Origin: [Eubacterium] saphenum
Lineage (GTDB): Bacteria > Bacillota > Clostridia > Oscillospirales > Ruminococcaceae
Assembly: GCA_004555635.1 (NCBI GenBank)
Contig: SFHN01000086.1
Location: 1 to 5,862 of the forward strand
Direction of reading: 5' to 3'
DNA: 5,862 bases
Position 1 is the stretch's first letter; every line of letters starts with the position of its first letter. The position numbers and the translations under genes were made by a program. The notes below the pieces were generated by a model, which was not told the origin of the DNA, did no database searches, and worked only from the letters and a program-made list of their open reading frames with translations. Shown here piece by piece: positions 1-5,833 of the stretch.

Positions 1-2
1 AT

Positions 3-665
3 CATCCCGGCATTCTTACGCAGTCGCTGTCGATATGCGTGCTTGCGAACGTTGTCGCGCTGATGTGCTATAACAGGCGGATAAGAAGAATCCGCCTTGA
101 GTTTGCAAACACCGCGCAGATGCAGGAAATCCAAAAGCTTAACGACAAGCTGAAGGACGACGCCTACTTCGACGCGCTCACGGGAATACATAACCGCCGC
201 TATCTCACCGAGCATATCGACACGGTGCTTAACATCGGCGAATTTTCCTCGGGTGTAATTATGCTTGACATCGACTTTTTCAAGAAGTTCAACGACACCT
301 ACGGGCATCAGAACGGCGACGAGTGCTTAAAGCATATCGGATTCATCATCAGAGAGTTTATCGCAGGAAACGCATATGCCATAAGATACGGCGGCGAGGA
401 GTTCCTCCTGTTCTACGAAAGCATAACCGAAATGGAGCTTGCGAACAAGGCGGAGAGCCTGCGCGAGCGCATAGAAAACAACCCCGTAAGGCTTATCGGC
501 GGCAAACGCGTGAACATTACCGCGAGCATAGGCTACGCAAACGCGACAAAGCCCGTAAGCTTAAGCGAGCTTATCGGCATTGCGGACAAGAACCTGTACT
601 CCGCAAAGGAAAACGGCAGAAACCGCATTTTCCCCGGCAATACCATAACGCCCGTTCACCACTGA
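3..665 (+). CDS. Membrane-anchored GGDEF diguanylate cyclase, 5' end cut by the window
   Basis: GGDEF proteins condense two GTP into the second messenger c-di-GMP. The frame is open to the window edge, so the GTG at 39 is probably not the start. The first codons encode a hydrophobic stretch (ILTQSLSICVLANVVALMCY) followed by RRIRRIR, which fits a last transmembrane helix with a positive inner side. Numbering from the GTG at 39, a polar signalling helix (about residues 22-40) leads into the GGDEF domain at about 41-198. Seen in it: DALTGIHNRR (45-54), the metal- and GTP-binding DIDFFKKFND (77-86), YGHQNGD (88-94), the active-site GGEEF (118-122), SIGYA (163-167) and ADKNLYSAKENGRN (182-195). 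All catalytic signatures are present, so it is probably active. The RxxD product-inhibition site five residues before GGEEF is missing (AGNA at 109-112). It reads towards the phage operon, looks like a host gene, and ends at the terminator at 691-729. The missing N-terminus may carry a sensor domain. Confidence 0.93.
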   Translation, partial: HPGILTQSLSICVLANVVALMCYNRRIRRIRLEFANTAQMQEIQKLNDKLKDDAYFDALTGIHNRRYLTEHIDTVLNIGEFSSGVIMLDIDFFKKFNDTYGHQNGDECLKHIGFIIREFIAGNAYAIRYGGEEFLLFYESITEMELANKAESLRERIENNPVRLIGGKRVNITASIGYANATKPVSLSELIGIADKNLYSAKENGRNRIFPGNTITPVHH

Positions 666-690
666 GCGCCTGCAAACAAAGCGAAACATA

Positions 691-729
691 CAGCCCGAGA
701 AGTTCATTCTTCCCGGGCTGTTCTTATTT
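691..729 (+). terminator. Intrinsic terminator after the GGDEF gene, possibly bidirectional
   Basis: Left arm 691-702 and right arm 709-720 pair over 12 bp with one A-C mismatch. The loop is TTCATT, and the T-rich tract TTCTTATTT follows at 721-729. It starts 25 bp after the cyclase stop. Read on the minus strand, the same hairpin lies 40 bp past the stop of the 761-2050 gene and is followed by a weaker T-rich stretch, so it may end both converging transcripts. The assignment for the + strand is firm; the minus-strand role is inferred. Confidence 0.8.
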
Positions 730-760
730 CCGAAGCGGAATGTTACCCGCCGCGGCACAA

Positions 761-2050
761 TCAGTTGATGATGTCATAGGACACCTTTAAGGTATAGCTG
801 TCGGTCTTTTCAATCGGCTCGCTAAGGTTGTTTATCGTCGCGAGATAGGACGTGTTCAGCGCAATCGAAGCCTTTCCCGCTGTGTTATACAGCGTGTTCA
901 GCGAATACGGGTAGTGGATATCCGTGCTGTAACAGGAAAGGAACGGGTCGTTCTTCACCGCGCAGCCGATGTCCGCGTCGCAGTTCTGAAGAACATACAT
1001 AGTTTCCTTGTAAACGCTTGCAAACACACACCCGCCGTGCTGAAACAGGAAAGAGTAGGTTCCGATATCTGCCGAAAACCTTCTCAAAAGCTCGCCCGAC
1101 AGCGTGTAAATATCAATCAGCCCGTCGCCCATAACATAAACCCTGCCGCCGAAAACCGCAGCGTTTTTCAGCGAGTAAACTTTTCTCTGCACCGTTAAGC
1201 GCCCCGTGTTTTTCACCGCACAGGTGTTAGGGTCAATCGAGAAATACCTAAGCTCCGATGTATCGTCCGAGTTAAACCACGACTGAAAGAAGTATATCGC
1301 CTTTTCCGTCTTGTTCACGAAAAATATGTAATTAATACCCGTTTCCTCGAACGCCGACGGTATGTGGATTTCCTCCGCGAGATAAGGCTCGGCGACATCG
1401 CCGACCTTTATGTTATCCGGGTCGGGAATCTGCATGCGGCGCAGGTAAATCTCGTTGTTCTTGAATTTAACGAAGGTCGCTATGCCGTGGCTGAAGTTTC
1501 CCGCAAAATCGCCGTCGCCGCTAACTGCCGTGGGGCAATACGAGGCATCCGAATGCGTAAGTTTGTTCGGATTTGCAAAAAAGCAGCCGTCGTTGCTGTC
1601 CGTGCCTACGCCGATGTTTCCGAAAAGACGGTTTGTAAGCGACACGCAGCGGATAACGCCGTTTGCCTTGTCTGTCGCAAAATCCCAAGTGAAATGGTAG
1701 CCGTCATCGGTGGCGTAGGTTTCGTTCTGATTAAGCGTGCCGCGCGTCACGGAAGTGCCGGAGTACGGGTCGCCCGCGTGTCCCGTCAGCGAAAAGCTGT
1801 CGGGAAGCGCATATTCGTCGGCGTTTTCGGGAATAGCGTTTTCAAACAGCAGAATGCCGCCAAGCAGGTGCTTGTAAAGCGGCAGATACTGCCCGATGGC
1901 GCTTTGTACCGAAACTCCCCCGATAAGCGCCGATTTCGGAAACCTGAAAATGTCCCGCAGCGCGTTTGTAATCATATTGTGCTCCTCAATGCGCTTTACC
2001 GCTCTGCCTGTTGCAGCGTCGGTAAGGGTGAGGGTCGTCTTTCCTTTCAT
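761..2050 (-). CDS. Phage tail-tip or fibre-like structural protein (429 aa)
   Basis: This is the last gene of the structural operon, probably a surface-exposed tail or receptor-contact protein. The N-terminus (residues 1-30: GKTTLTLTDAATG, then EEHNMITNAL) and the segment LLGGILLFENAIPENADEYALP (62-83, as two adjoining motifs) match a family I recognise from memory in Clostridia phages, where it follows the hub gene. The end, SYLATINNLSEPIEKTDSYT with a final beta strand (401-427), also matches that family, so the gene is full length. Between about 190 and 380 there are repeated strand pairs (IYFFQSW, RVYVMGDGLIDIYTLSGE, CVFASVYKETMYVLQ) suggesting a beta-propeller-like fold; this is an inference. 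The ATG at 2050 is 5 nt after the upstream stop, and its GAGGAGG site lies inside the last codons of that gene, implying translational coupling. No catalytic motif is visible. The receptor-binding role is inferred from position only. Confidence 0.7.
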   Translation of the reverse strand: MKGKTTLTLTDAATGRAVKRIEEHNMITNALRDIFRFPKSALIGGVSVQSAIGQYLPLYKHLLGGILLFENAIPENADEYALPDSFSLTGHAGDPYSGTSVTRGTLNQNETYATDDGYHFTWDFATDKANGVIRCVSLTNRLFGNIGVGTDSNDGCFFANPNKLTHSDASYCPTAVSGDGDFAGNFSHGIATFVKFKNNEIYLRRMQIPDPDNIKVGDVAEPYLAEEIHIPSAFEETGINYIFFVNKTEKAIYFFQSWFNSDDTSELRYFSIDPNTCAVKNTGRLTVQRKVYSLKNAAVFGGRVYVMGDGLIDIYTLSGELLRRFSADIGTYSFLFQHGGCVFASVYKETMYVLQNCDADIGCAVKNDPFLSCYSTDIHYPYSLNTLYNTAGKASIALNTSYLATINNLSEPIEKTDSYTLKVSYDIIN

Positions 2051-2055
2051 ACCGG

Positions 2056-3546
2056 TTATTCCTCCTCAAGTGTCAGCTCGGCGGTTAACGCCGCAAGTCT
2101 AAGGTTAACGCTGCCCATTTGCACTCCGCTTAGCTGCTCGAAAAACAGCAGCTTGTCGCGCGTCTGCCAGCCGCCCGCAAAGCCGTGCCCGATAACATAC
2201 GCAAAAAGCCCGTTTTTGGCAATCTCCGCGCCGCCCGCAGCGGAAAGCGTTACAAAAATCCTGTTTTTCCCCGCAGGGAGATTGTCCGCAAGCAGCGAAT
2301 AGGTCACGTTGTCCGTCTTGCCCTGCGCTGTCGCAAATTTCGCGGAGTAGTCGCAAAGCTTGTCGTTGACATACGCCTGCGCGGTAATTTCTGCGGCTCC
2401 GGTGCTCTTTGCGTTAAACCCGACAACAAGCTGCGCAAAACCGCTCACCGCGCAGTCAAGCTCGAACTCCGCCGCTTTAACAGGCTCGTCCGAAAGCGAA
2501 AGCGCAGTTTCGTTCGTGTATTTCTGACAGGCAGCGCTAAGTAGCGCTTTAAGCTCCTCAAGCGCTTTTTTGAGGTCGTCCATATGCACCGCCGCGTCCG
2601 TATAGGCACGGTTTTTCGAGTACAGCGTCGCATAAAGGCTGCCGTCATAGTGATACTCGATTTCGCTGACCACAATCTGATACAGCAGCCCCTTGTCCTC
2701 AAGCGTTATAGTGTCCCCCGCTTCAATATACGGCAGCCCCTGCATTTCAATCTCCGCGCCGTAAAAACTAAACGAGCGGAAGTATTTGTAAAGCTCCTCA
2801 AGCTTCTTTTCGGTCATCAGCGGGTTATAAAGCTCCAGAGTGGAAATCTCCGCGCCGCTGCCGCAGATTAGCGTTTCCTCGCCTGTGTCCGCCTTTATGC
2901 AGGTGAAAACCGAGTGCGCCATATTGCGCCTGATTGACAGGCAGTTCTTCTCGGGGAGGATAAACCCCTTGTAGCCGAACTGCCGCAGAACAAGCGCGCC
3001 GTTTCTGTCAATGCGCGCGTCGGCACGGTTCGTTGCCGCGATATATCCTATCATATCACGCACCGTGCACCCCGTGGGAATGGCGATCACCTTGTTCTCA
3101 AAGCCAAAGTCGGAGCACTCCAGCCCGTAGCGCGTGCAGATGTCGCGAAGCAGCGCCGCAGTATCCGTCGGCGCCGTAATCTCCGTGCAGTATTCCATAT
3201 CAAGGCTGTACAGCTTGTCGTAGCAGATTATCGTCGCATACTCTCCGCGGATATAACGCCGCGCGATTAAAAATACGCCGAGCGGACACCACTCCTCGCC
3301 GTCAAAGCTTATGTAGGGTCTAACCGTGTCGTGAAGCCCAAGCTCGCCGCTGTATCTGACCGAAAAGGAGAAGCGGTTTGCGCAGGTCGTTCCGATGGTG
3401 AACCAGTCGGGGTGTGCGACGTCGTCAAAGTCGAACTCCGTTATCCTGTCGTCAAGAAACACCTCCTGTCCCGCCTCAATCCGGCAGAACACCCGCCTGC
3501 CGTTCGCCTGCGCAAGTTCCTTAAACCTGTCGGAAACCTCGTACAT
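2056..3546 (-). CDS. Phage tail hub / Tal-like (gp27-type) baseplate protein (496 aa)
   Basis: In tailed phages, hub proteins close the tail tip and carry the domains that contact or pierce the cell envelope. Residues 1-110 (SDRFKELAQANGRRVFCRIE, FDFDDVAHPDWFTIG, RPYISFDGEEWCPLGVFLI) and 125-190 (DTAALLRDICTRYGL, TGCTVRDMIGYIAATN, ADARIDRNGALVLRQF) have the pattern of gp27/XkdQ/Tal-type hub domains. A further beta domain follows at about 200-310 (YIEAGDTITLEDKGLLYQIV). Then comes an amphipathic helix (322-345) and a separate C-terminal beta-sandwich-like module (about 355-460) with hydrophobic and polar strand alternation. No peptidase or lysozyme motif is visible. The start codon is 9 nt past the stop of the 114-aa gene, with GAGGTGA overlapping that stop. 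In long-tailed phages the tape measure gene usually lies a gene or two upstream; here it is absent. The tail-hub call is fairly sure; the exact family is not. Confidence 0.7.
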   Translation of the reverse strand: MYEVSDRFKELAQANGRRVFCRIEAGQEVFLDDRITEFDFDDVAHPDWFTIGTTCANRFSFSVRYSGELGLHDTVRPYISFDGEEWCPLGVFLIARRYIRGEYATIICYDKLYSLDMEYCTEITAPTDTAALLRDICTRYGLECSDFGFENKVIAIPTGCTVRDMIGYIAATNRADARIDRNGALVLRQFGYKGFILPEKNCLSIRRNMAHSVFTCIKADTGEETLICGSGAEISTLELYNPLMTEKKLEELYKYFRSFSFYGAEIEMQGLPYIEAGDTITLEDKGLLYQIVVSEIEYHYDGSLYATLYSKNRAYTDAAVHMDDLKKALEELKALLSAACQKYTNETALSLSDEPVKAAEFELDCAVSGFAQLVVGFNAKSTGAAEITAQAYVNDKLCDYSAKFATAQGKTDNVTYSLLADNLPAGKNRIFVTLSAAGGAEIAKNGLFAYVIGHGFAGGWQTRDKLLFFEQLSGVQMGSVNLRLAALTAELTLEEE

Positions 3547-3555
3547 TCAATCACC

Positions 3556-3900
3556 TCACTTCTGTATCAGACGCAGCTTTACGCCGCCGTACATCGTAAC
3601 GCTGCCTACCTGCGTCACCGTCGGCGCAGGCTCCTCTGCAACGTAAAAGTCGCCGCACACTTCTCCCTCGGGCGCAGGAAACTGCGCCTTTACGAAAATG
3701 CCGCCCGTAGCCTCGCGAAGCGTTTTCAGCTCCTGCTCGGTAAGCAGCGCAAACACAATCTCCGCCTCGTACTTTCTGTTCACAAGGTCAATCAGCAGGT
3801 CGCCCTGCGTGTTGTAGCGGACTTCGGTTCGGCGCGCAATCCTGTCCGCGCGCAGCTCCGTCACCTTGTCGAAGCTGATATCGTTTAGTTTTACGGTCAA
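3556..3900 (-). CDS. Small phage tail-associated protein, TTG start (114 aa)
   Basis: The start is LTVKLNDISFDKVTEL, then a basic segment (DRIARRTEVRYNTQGDLLID), a mid-region FALLTEQELKTLREATGG (50-67), a beta region FVKAQFPAPEGEVCGDFYVA, and an end VTMYGGVKLRLIQK. This layout matches small all-beta proteins of about 110-120 aa found next to hub genes in Firmicutes phages; I recall them as resembling DUF6711, which is a memory-based match. Function is unknown, probably a tail-tip component. No ATG or GTG exists in frame upstream before a stop codon at 3940-3942, and the TTG at 3900 has a GGGAGGG site 7 nt away, so TTG is the best start. The gene begins 19 nt after the 41-codon gene stop. Confidence 0.65.
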   Translation of the reverse strand: MTVKLNDISFDKVTELRADRIARRTEVRYNTQGDLLIDLVNRKYEAEIVFALLTEQELKTLREATGGIFVKAQFPAPEGEVCGDFYVAEEPAPTVTQVGSVTMYGGVKLRLIQK

Positions 3901-3919
3901 ATCAAATCCCTCCCCGCCC

Positions 3920-4045
3920 TCACTTTGTTTTCTTGATGTTCAACTGCCGCTCAAGCTCCCTGTTCGCCTGTCGGATAAGCTTTGCAATACGGTAGCTTTC
4001 CGACGCGCGGTCAGCAGGCGCGGCAGGCTTGTTCTCGTTTTCCAT
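3920..4045 (-). CDS. Small charged helical protein (41 aa), unknown function
   Basis: This short frame starts at ATG 4045, four nt after a strong AAGGAGG site (4050-4056), and ends with TGA at 3920-3922. The product begins MENENKPAAPADRASESYRI and continues as a basic and acidic helix (AKLIRQANRELERQLNIKKTK). About 34% of residues are charged, and there is no membrane segment or signal peptide. Spacing is operon-like: 21 nt after the minor capsid-like gene and 19 nt before the 114-aa gene. I do not recognise the family. It occupies the place where tail tube, chaperone and tape measure genes would be expected, so it could be a small neck or scaffolding peptide or the stub of a deleted gene. 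The ribosome binding site and tight packing argue that it is translated. Confidence 0.6.
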   Translation of the reverse strand: MENENKPAAPADRASESYRIAKLIRQANRELERQLNIKKTK

Positions 4046-4066
4046 TGTTCCTCCTTACGTAGACAT

Positions 4067-4393
4067 TCAGCCGATTTTGCGGAAGGTCAGCTTGTAGTGG
4101 TGGGGATATTCCCCCGAAAACAGCTCCGCTTTCAACAGCTCGTAAAGCTCGCCGTCAAGCTGCGCCTGCTCGCCCGCGGAAAAGGAAACGCCGCTCGGCG
4201 TGCTGCGCTCGCAGTCGTAATACACCACAAGCTCGGATATGTCACGCATTCGGGTCGAGGTGTAGTCGGAGATGACGCTGCGCTTTACTATGCGAACGTT
4301 GTCGATAAACGTGCGCGAAAAGCCGCTCTCGTTCGGACTAAGCAGCACAAAGCTGTCGCAAAGCAGCTCATAGGGAATCGGCATTATGTTCAT
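4067..4393 (-). CDS. Minor capsid / head-closure-like protein (108 aa)
   Basis: The N-terminus PIPYELLCDSFVLLSP, the centre ELVVYYDCERSTPSGVSFSAG (split here around 54-73), and the end HHYKLTFRKIG follow the pattern of the small minor capsid proteins found two genes after the major capsid gene in A118-like Firmicutes phages (Minor_capsid_1-type, by memory). Such proteins act as head-tail adaptors or stoppers. The start ATG overlaps the stop of the connector gene in an ATGA arrangement (4390-4393), with GGAGGAGG about 7 nt upstream. A second ATG three codons later is less well spaced. Length agrees with the family. The neck role is inferred from sequence pattern and position directly after the connector. 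Confidence 0.6.
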   Translation of the reverse strand: MNIMPIPYELLCDSFVLLSPNESGFSRTFIDNVRIVKRSVISDYTSTRMRDISELVVYYDCERSTPSGVSFSAGEQAQLDGELYELLKAELFSGEYPHHYKLTFRKIG

Positions 4394-4773
4394 TCGGCGA
4401 CCTCCTCCCCGCGATAAAGGCAGCCCGCCGCGTTAAGCAGCGCGATAATCGTTTGCCCGCAGGAAACGCCGCCGCTCTGTGTGCTCGGCGCGCTTTCGCT
4501 CGTCGTATAGGAAAAGTCGCCTATCGAAACGCGCTGCTCTGACGAGCCTCCGCGCGTTTCGGGGTACTCCGCTCTGAGAAGCTCGTAGGTCTGAAACGCT
4601 GCAGCCTGCTTTACAAGCAGCGCCGCCTTGCCGCCCGCAGCGACAGCCGCCGAGCTTTTGTCGTTTGTCAGCGCCGAAAGCAGGATATCCGCGCGCATAA
4701 GCGCCCTGCAAAGCTGTTCCTCGTTTTCCCACGAAAAGCCCATCGAGCGGTATTCCTCGGGTGAAAGTATCAT
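4390..4773 (-). CDS. gp6-like head-tail connector protein (127 aa)
   Basis: These proteins form a ring under the portal that joins head to tail. The sequence starts MILSPEEYRSMGF, followed by helical segments (CRALMRADILLSALT at 22-36, and about 46-69, KQAAAFQTYELL), then the diagnostic RVSIGDFSYTT (81-91), a Ser/Gly-rich linker, and a final helix (CGQTIIALLNAAGCLY, 105-120). The helical body plus SxxIGDF-like strand is the pattern of gp6/adaptor proteins in Firmicutes phages, and 127 aa is a normal size. It lies directly after the capsid gene, which is the usual place. ATG 4773 has AAGGAGG at 4781-4787 with a 7-nt spacer. The site sits immediately after a terminator T-run, so expression depends on read-through. 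Confidence 0.72.
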   Translation of the reverse strand: MILSPEEYRSMGFSWENEEQLCRALMRADILLSALTNDKSSAAVAAGGKAALLVKQAAAFQTYELLRAEYPETRGGSSEQRVSIGDFSYTTSESAPSTQSGGVSCGQTIIALLNAAGCLYRGEEVAE

Positions 4774-4787
4774 AGAAATTCCTCCTT

Positions 4788-4818
4788 AAAAAAAGCGGAG
4801 GACGCTGCCGCCCTCCGC
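4788..4818 (-). terminator. Intrinsic terminator between capsid and connector genes
   Basis: On the minus strand, GCGGAGG (4818-4812) and CCTCCGC (4801-4795) form a perfect 7-bp GC-rich stem with a 10-nt loop, followed at once by seven T (4794-4788). It starts 7 nt after the capsid stop codon and ends directly at the ribosome binding site of the connector gene. Its place inside a structural operon suggests partial termination, giving much capsid and less neck and tail protein. Phage T7 has a comparable terminator after its capsid gene 10. The efficiency here is not known. Confidence 0.82.
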
Positions 4819-4825
4819 CAAGATG

Positions 4826-5716
4826 TTACTCGCTGACGCTGACAGCAACCGCCGCTCTCTTGTTCTCGGGAACGAACAGGTCGTGGTACTTGCGATAGTC
4901 GATGTCCCACGCGTCAGCAAACTGATTAAGCTCAGGAGAGATTATCTTCACGTTGTCGGTCTTCGCAACCGCCACGGGAGCGCTCTTGGGGCAGATAAGC
5001 CAATTTATATCCTTTGCGCTCGAGGCGGGGGCGAAGCCGCCGTCGCCGCCTGCGTTAAAGGTGTACTCGGTCTTCATACGCGCGGAGGGAACGGGGATCA
5101 CCGCAACTCCGTTCACAGTTTTTACGCCGAACTCAAGCTCGCCCTGTCTGAACTGCGCGCAGTCAACAACCGCGCCAAGCTCGGTGGAAAGCATAAGCTT
5201 GTCGTAGACGGGGCGCGACATAATGATAACCGCTTCGCCCTCGCCGCCCGTGATGTCGCGAACCTCGCTGAGCTGACCGAGAAGCTCGCTGAGAAGGGTA
5301 GACTTGTCGGGAGTGTAGGTGCTTCTGATGCCTGCGCTTTCCGCAAGCTTGGAGTAGCGGTAGGCGTCTATCTCGGGGATAACCTTTGTGCGCTGAAACT
5401 CCGCAGCAACGTTCGCCGCAGCAAGTCCGAAGCCGCTCTCATCAACGTCCACCGCGTCAATGCGGAAGCGTCTTCCCCTGTCCTGCGAAAGCGTGAAGGT
5501 TTCAAACGCGTAGGTCACCGCGCCGCCCGCATAGCCGCTGTCGCGGTCGTAGGTGCCGAGTCCCTGCATAGACATCTTCGGCATCTTGATTTCCGCGCCG
5601 CCGTTGTAGATAACCTGCGAGGCGTTCTCCTCCATCCAACCGGATGTTGCGCCCTCAAGCACCTGCTTGTCAAGTTCCTTCTGAAAAACCTTTGCATATT
5701 CAATTGTGTTAGCCAT
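4826..5716 (-). CDS. Phage major capsid protein, HK97-fold type (296 aa)
   Basis: This shell-forming protein belongs to a capsid family common in Clostridia prophages. Seen motifs: MANTIEYAKVFQKELDKQVL (1-20), a strand with IKMPKMSMQGLGTYDRDSGY (43-62), FETFTLSQDRGRRFRID (71-87), the long-helix signature FQRTKVIPEIDAYRYSKLA (107-125), and the P-domain strand and helix VIIMSRPVYDKLM (163-175). A C-terminal region with VKIISPELNQFADAWDIDYRKYHDLFV (two parts, 256-282) is typical of capsid proteins of this group. At 296 aa the length is normal, with no long N-terminal scaffold or protease domain. The frame extends 25 codons further upstream, but ATG 5716 has AAAGGAG five nt away and matches the family N-terminus. 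No frameshift is visible. It has its own promoter-like leader and a terminator behind it, which suggests strong separate expression. Confidence 0.9.
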   Translation of the reverse strand: MANTIEYAKVFQKELDKQVLEGATSGWMEENASQVIYNGGAEIKMPKMSMQGLGTYDRDSGYAGGAVTYAFETFTLSQDRGRRFRIDAVDVDESGFGLAAANVAAEFQRTKVIPEIDAYRYSKLAESAGIRSTYTPDKSTLLSELLGQLSEVRDITGGEGEAVIIMSRPVYDKLMLSTELGAVVDCAQFRQGELEFGVKTVNGVAVIPVPSARMKTEYTFNAGGDGGFAPASSAKDINWLICPKSAPVAVAKTDNVKIISPELNQFADAWDIDYRKYHDLFVPENKRAAVAVSVSE

Positions 5717-5749
5717 AAAAGCTCCTTTCTGCGGCACAAGCCGCAAAAC
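5717..5749 (-). promoter_or_regulatory. Leader hairpin and ribosome binding site of the capsid gene
   Basis: AAAGGAG (5728-5722) precedes the ATG at 5716 by 5 nt and decides the start against the longer frame. One nt upstream of it a perfect 6-bp hairpin can form: TGCGGC (5745-5740), loop TTGT, GCCGCA (5735-5730). A hairpin this close to the site could stabilise the message or tune initiation; that role is inferred. Confidence 0.55.
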
Positions 5750-5789
5750 GTTATTCCCGCCGCCCTCCCGCGGGGGTATTTTCCCTCGC

Positions 5790-5833
5790 AATTAGATTAT
5801 AGGGGCAGACTATCTGCAAAAAACTGCAAAAAA
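5790..5833 (-). promoter_or_regulatory. Putative promoter for the capsid-to-fibre operon with repeat elements
   Basis: A perfect -10 box TATAAT lies at 5801-5796 on the minus strand, so transcription would start near 5789, about 73 nt before the capsid ATG. The -35 is poor: at 16 nt spacing there is only a T-run, while TTGCAG occurs at spacings of 12 and 22. Upstream of the -10 are a small dyad GCAGA-CTA-TCTGC (5805-5817) and two exact tandem copies of a 10-bp unit (TTTTTTGCAG on the minus strand, 5814-5833). The weak -35 plus repeats would fit activator-dependent control; this is an inference. Confidence 0.5.
5814..5833. repeat. Two exact tandem copies of a 10-bp unit (CTGCAAAAAA)
   Basis: The copies lie at 5814-5823 and 5824-5833, about one helix turn apart, in the -35 zone of the putative capsid operon promoter. 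The spacing of one turn would put both copies on the same DNA face, as for a paired regulator site. The A-tracts would also bend the DNA. Confidence 0.6.

Noticed and set aside
1364..2302. Long + strand open frame (312 codons) spanning two genes
   Set aside because: It crosses the junction of two well-supported minus strand genes, has no credible start signal, and encodes a basic, composition-driven product.
2565..2572. AAAAAAG run in the hub gene as a -1 frameshift slippery site
   Set aside because: The reading frame is AAA AAA G, not the A AAA AAG phase needed, and the shifted frame gives no family-like extension.
2527..2572. Clustered AGCGCT-like repeats as a regulatory element
   Set aside because: They lie in the helix of the hub protein (residues about 325-340) and follow from repeated Ala-Leu codons.
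5717..5791. A 25-codon N-terminal extension of the capsid protein
   Set aside because: The extension is Gly/Pro/Arg-rich, covers the ribosome binding site and leader hairpin, and does not match the family start MANT.
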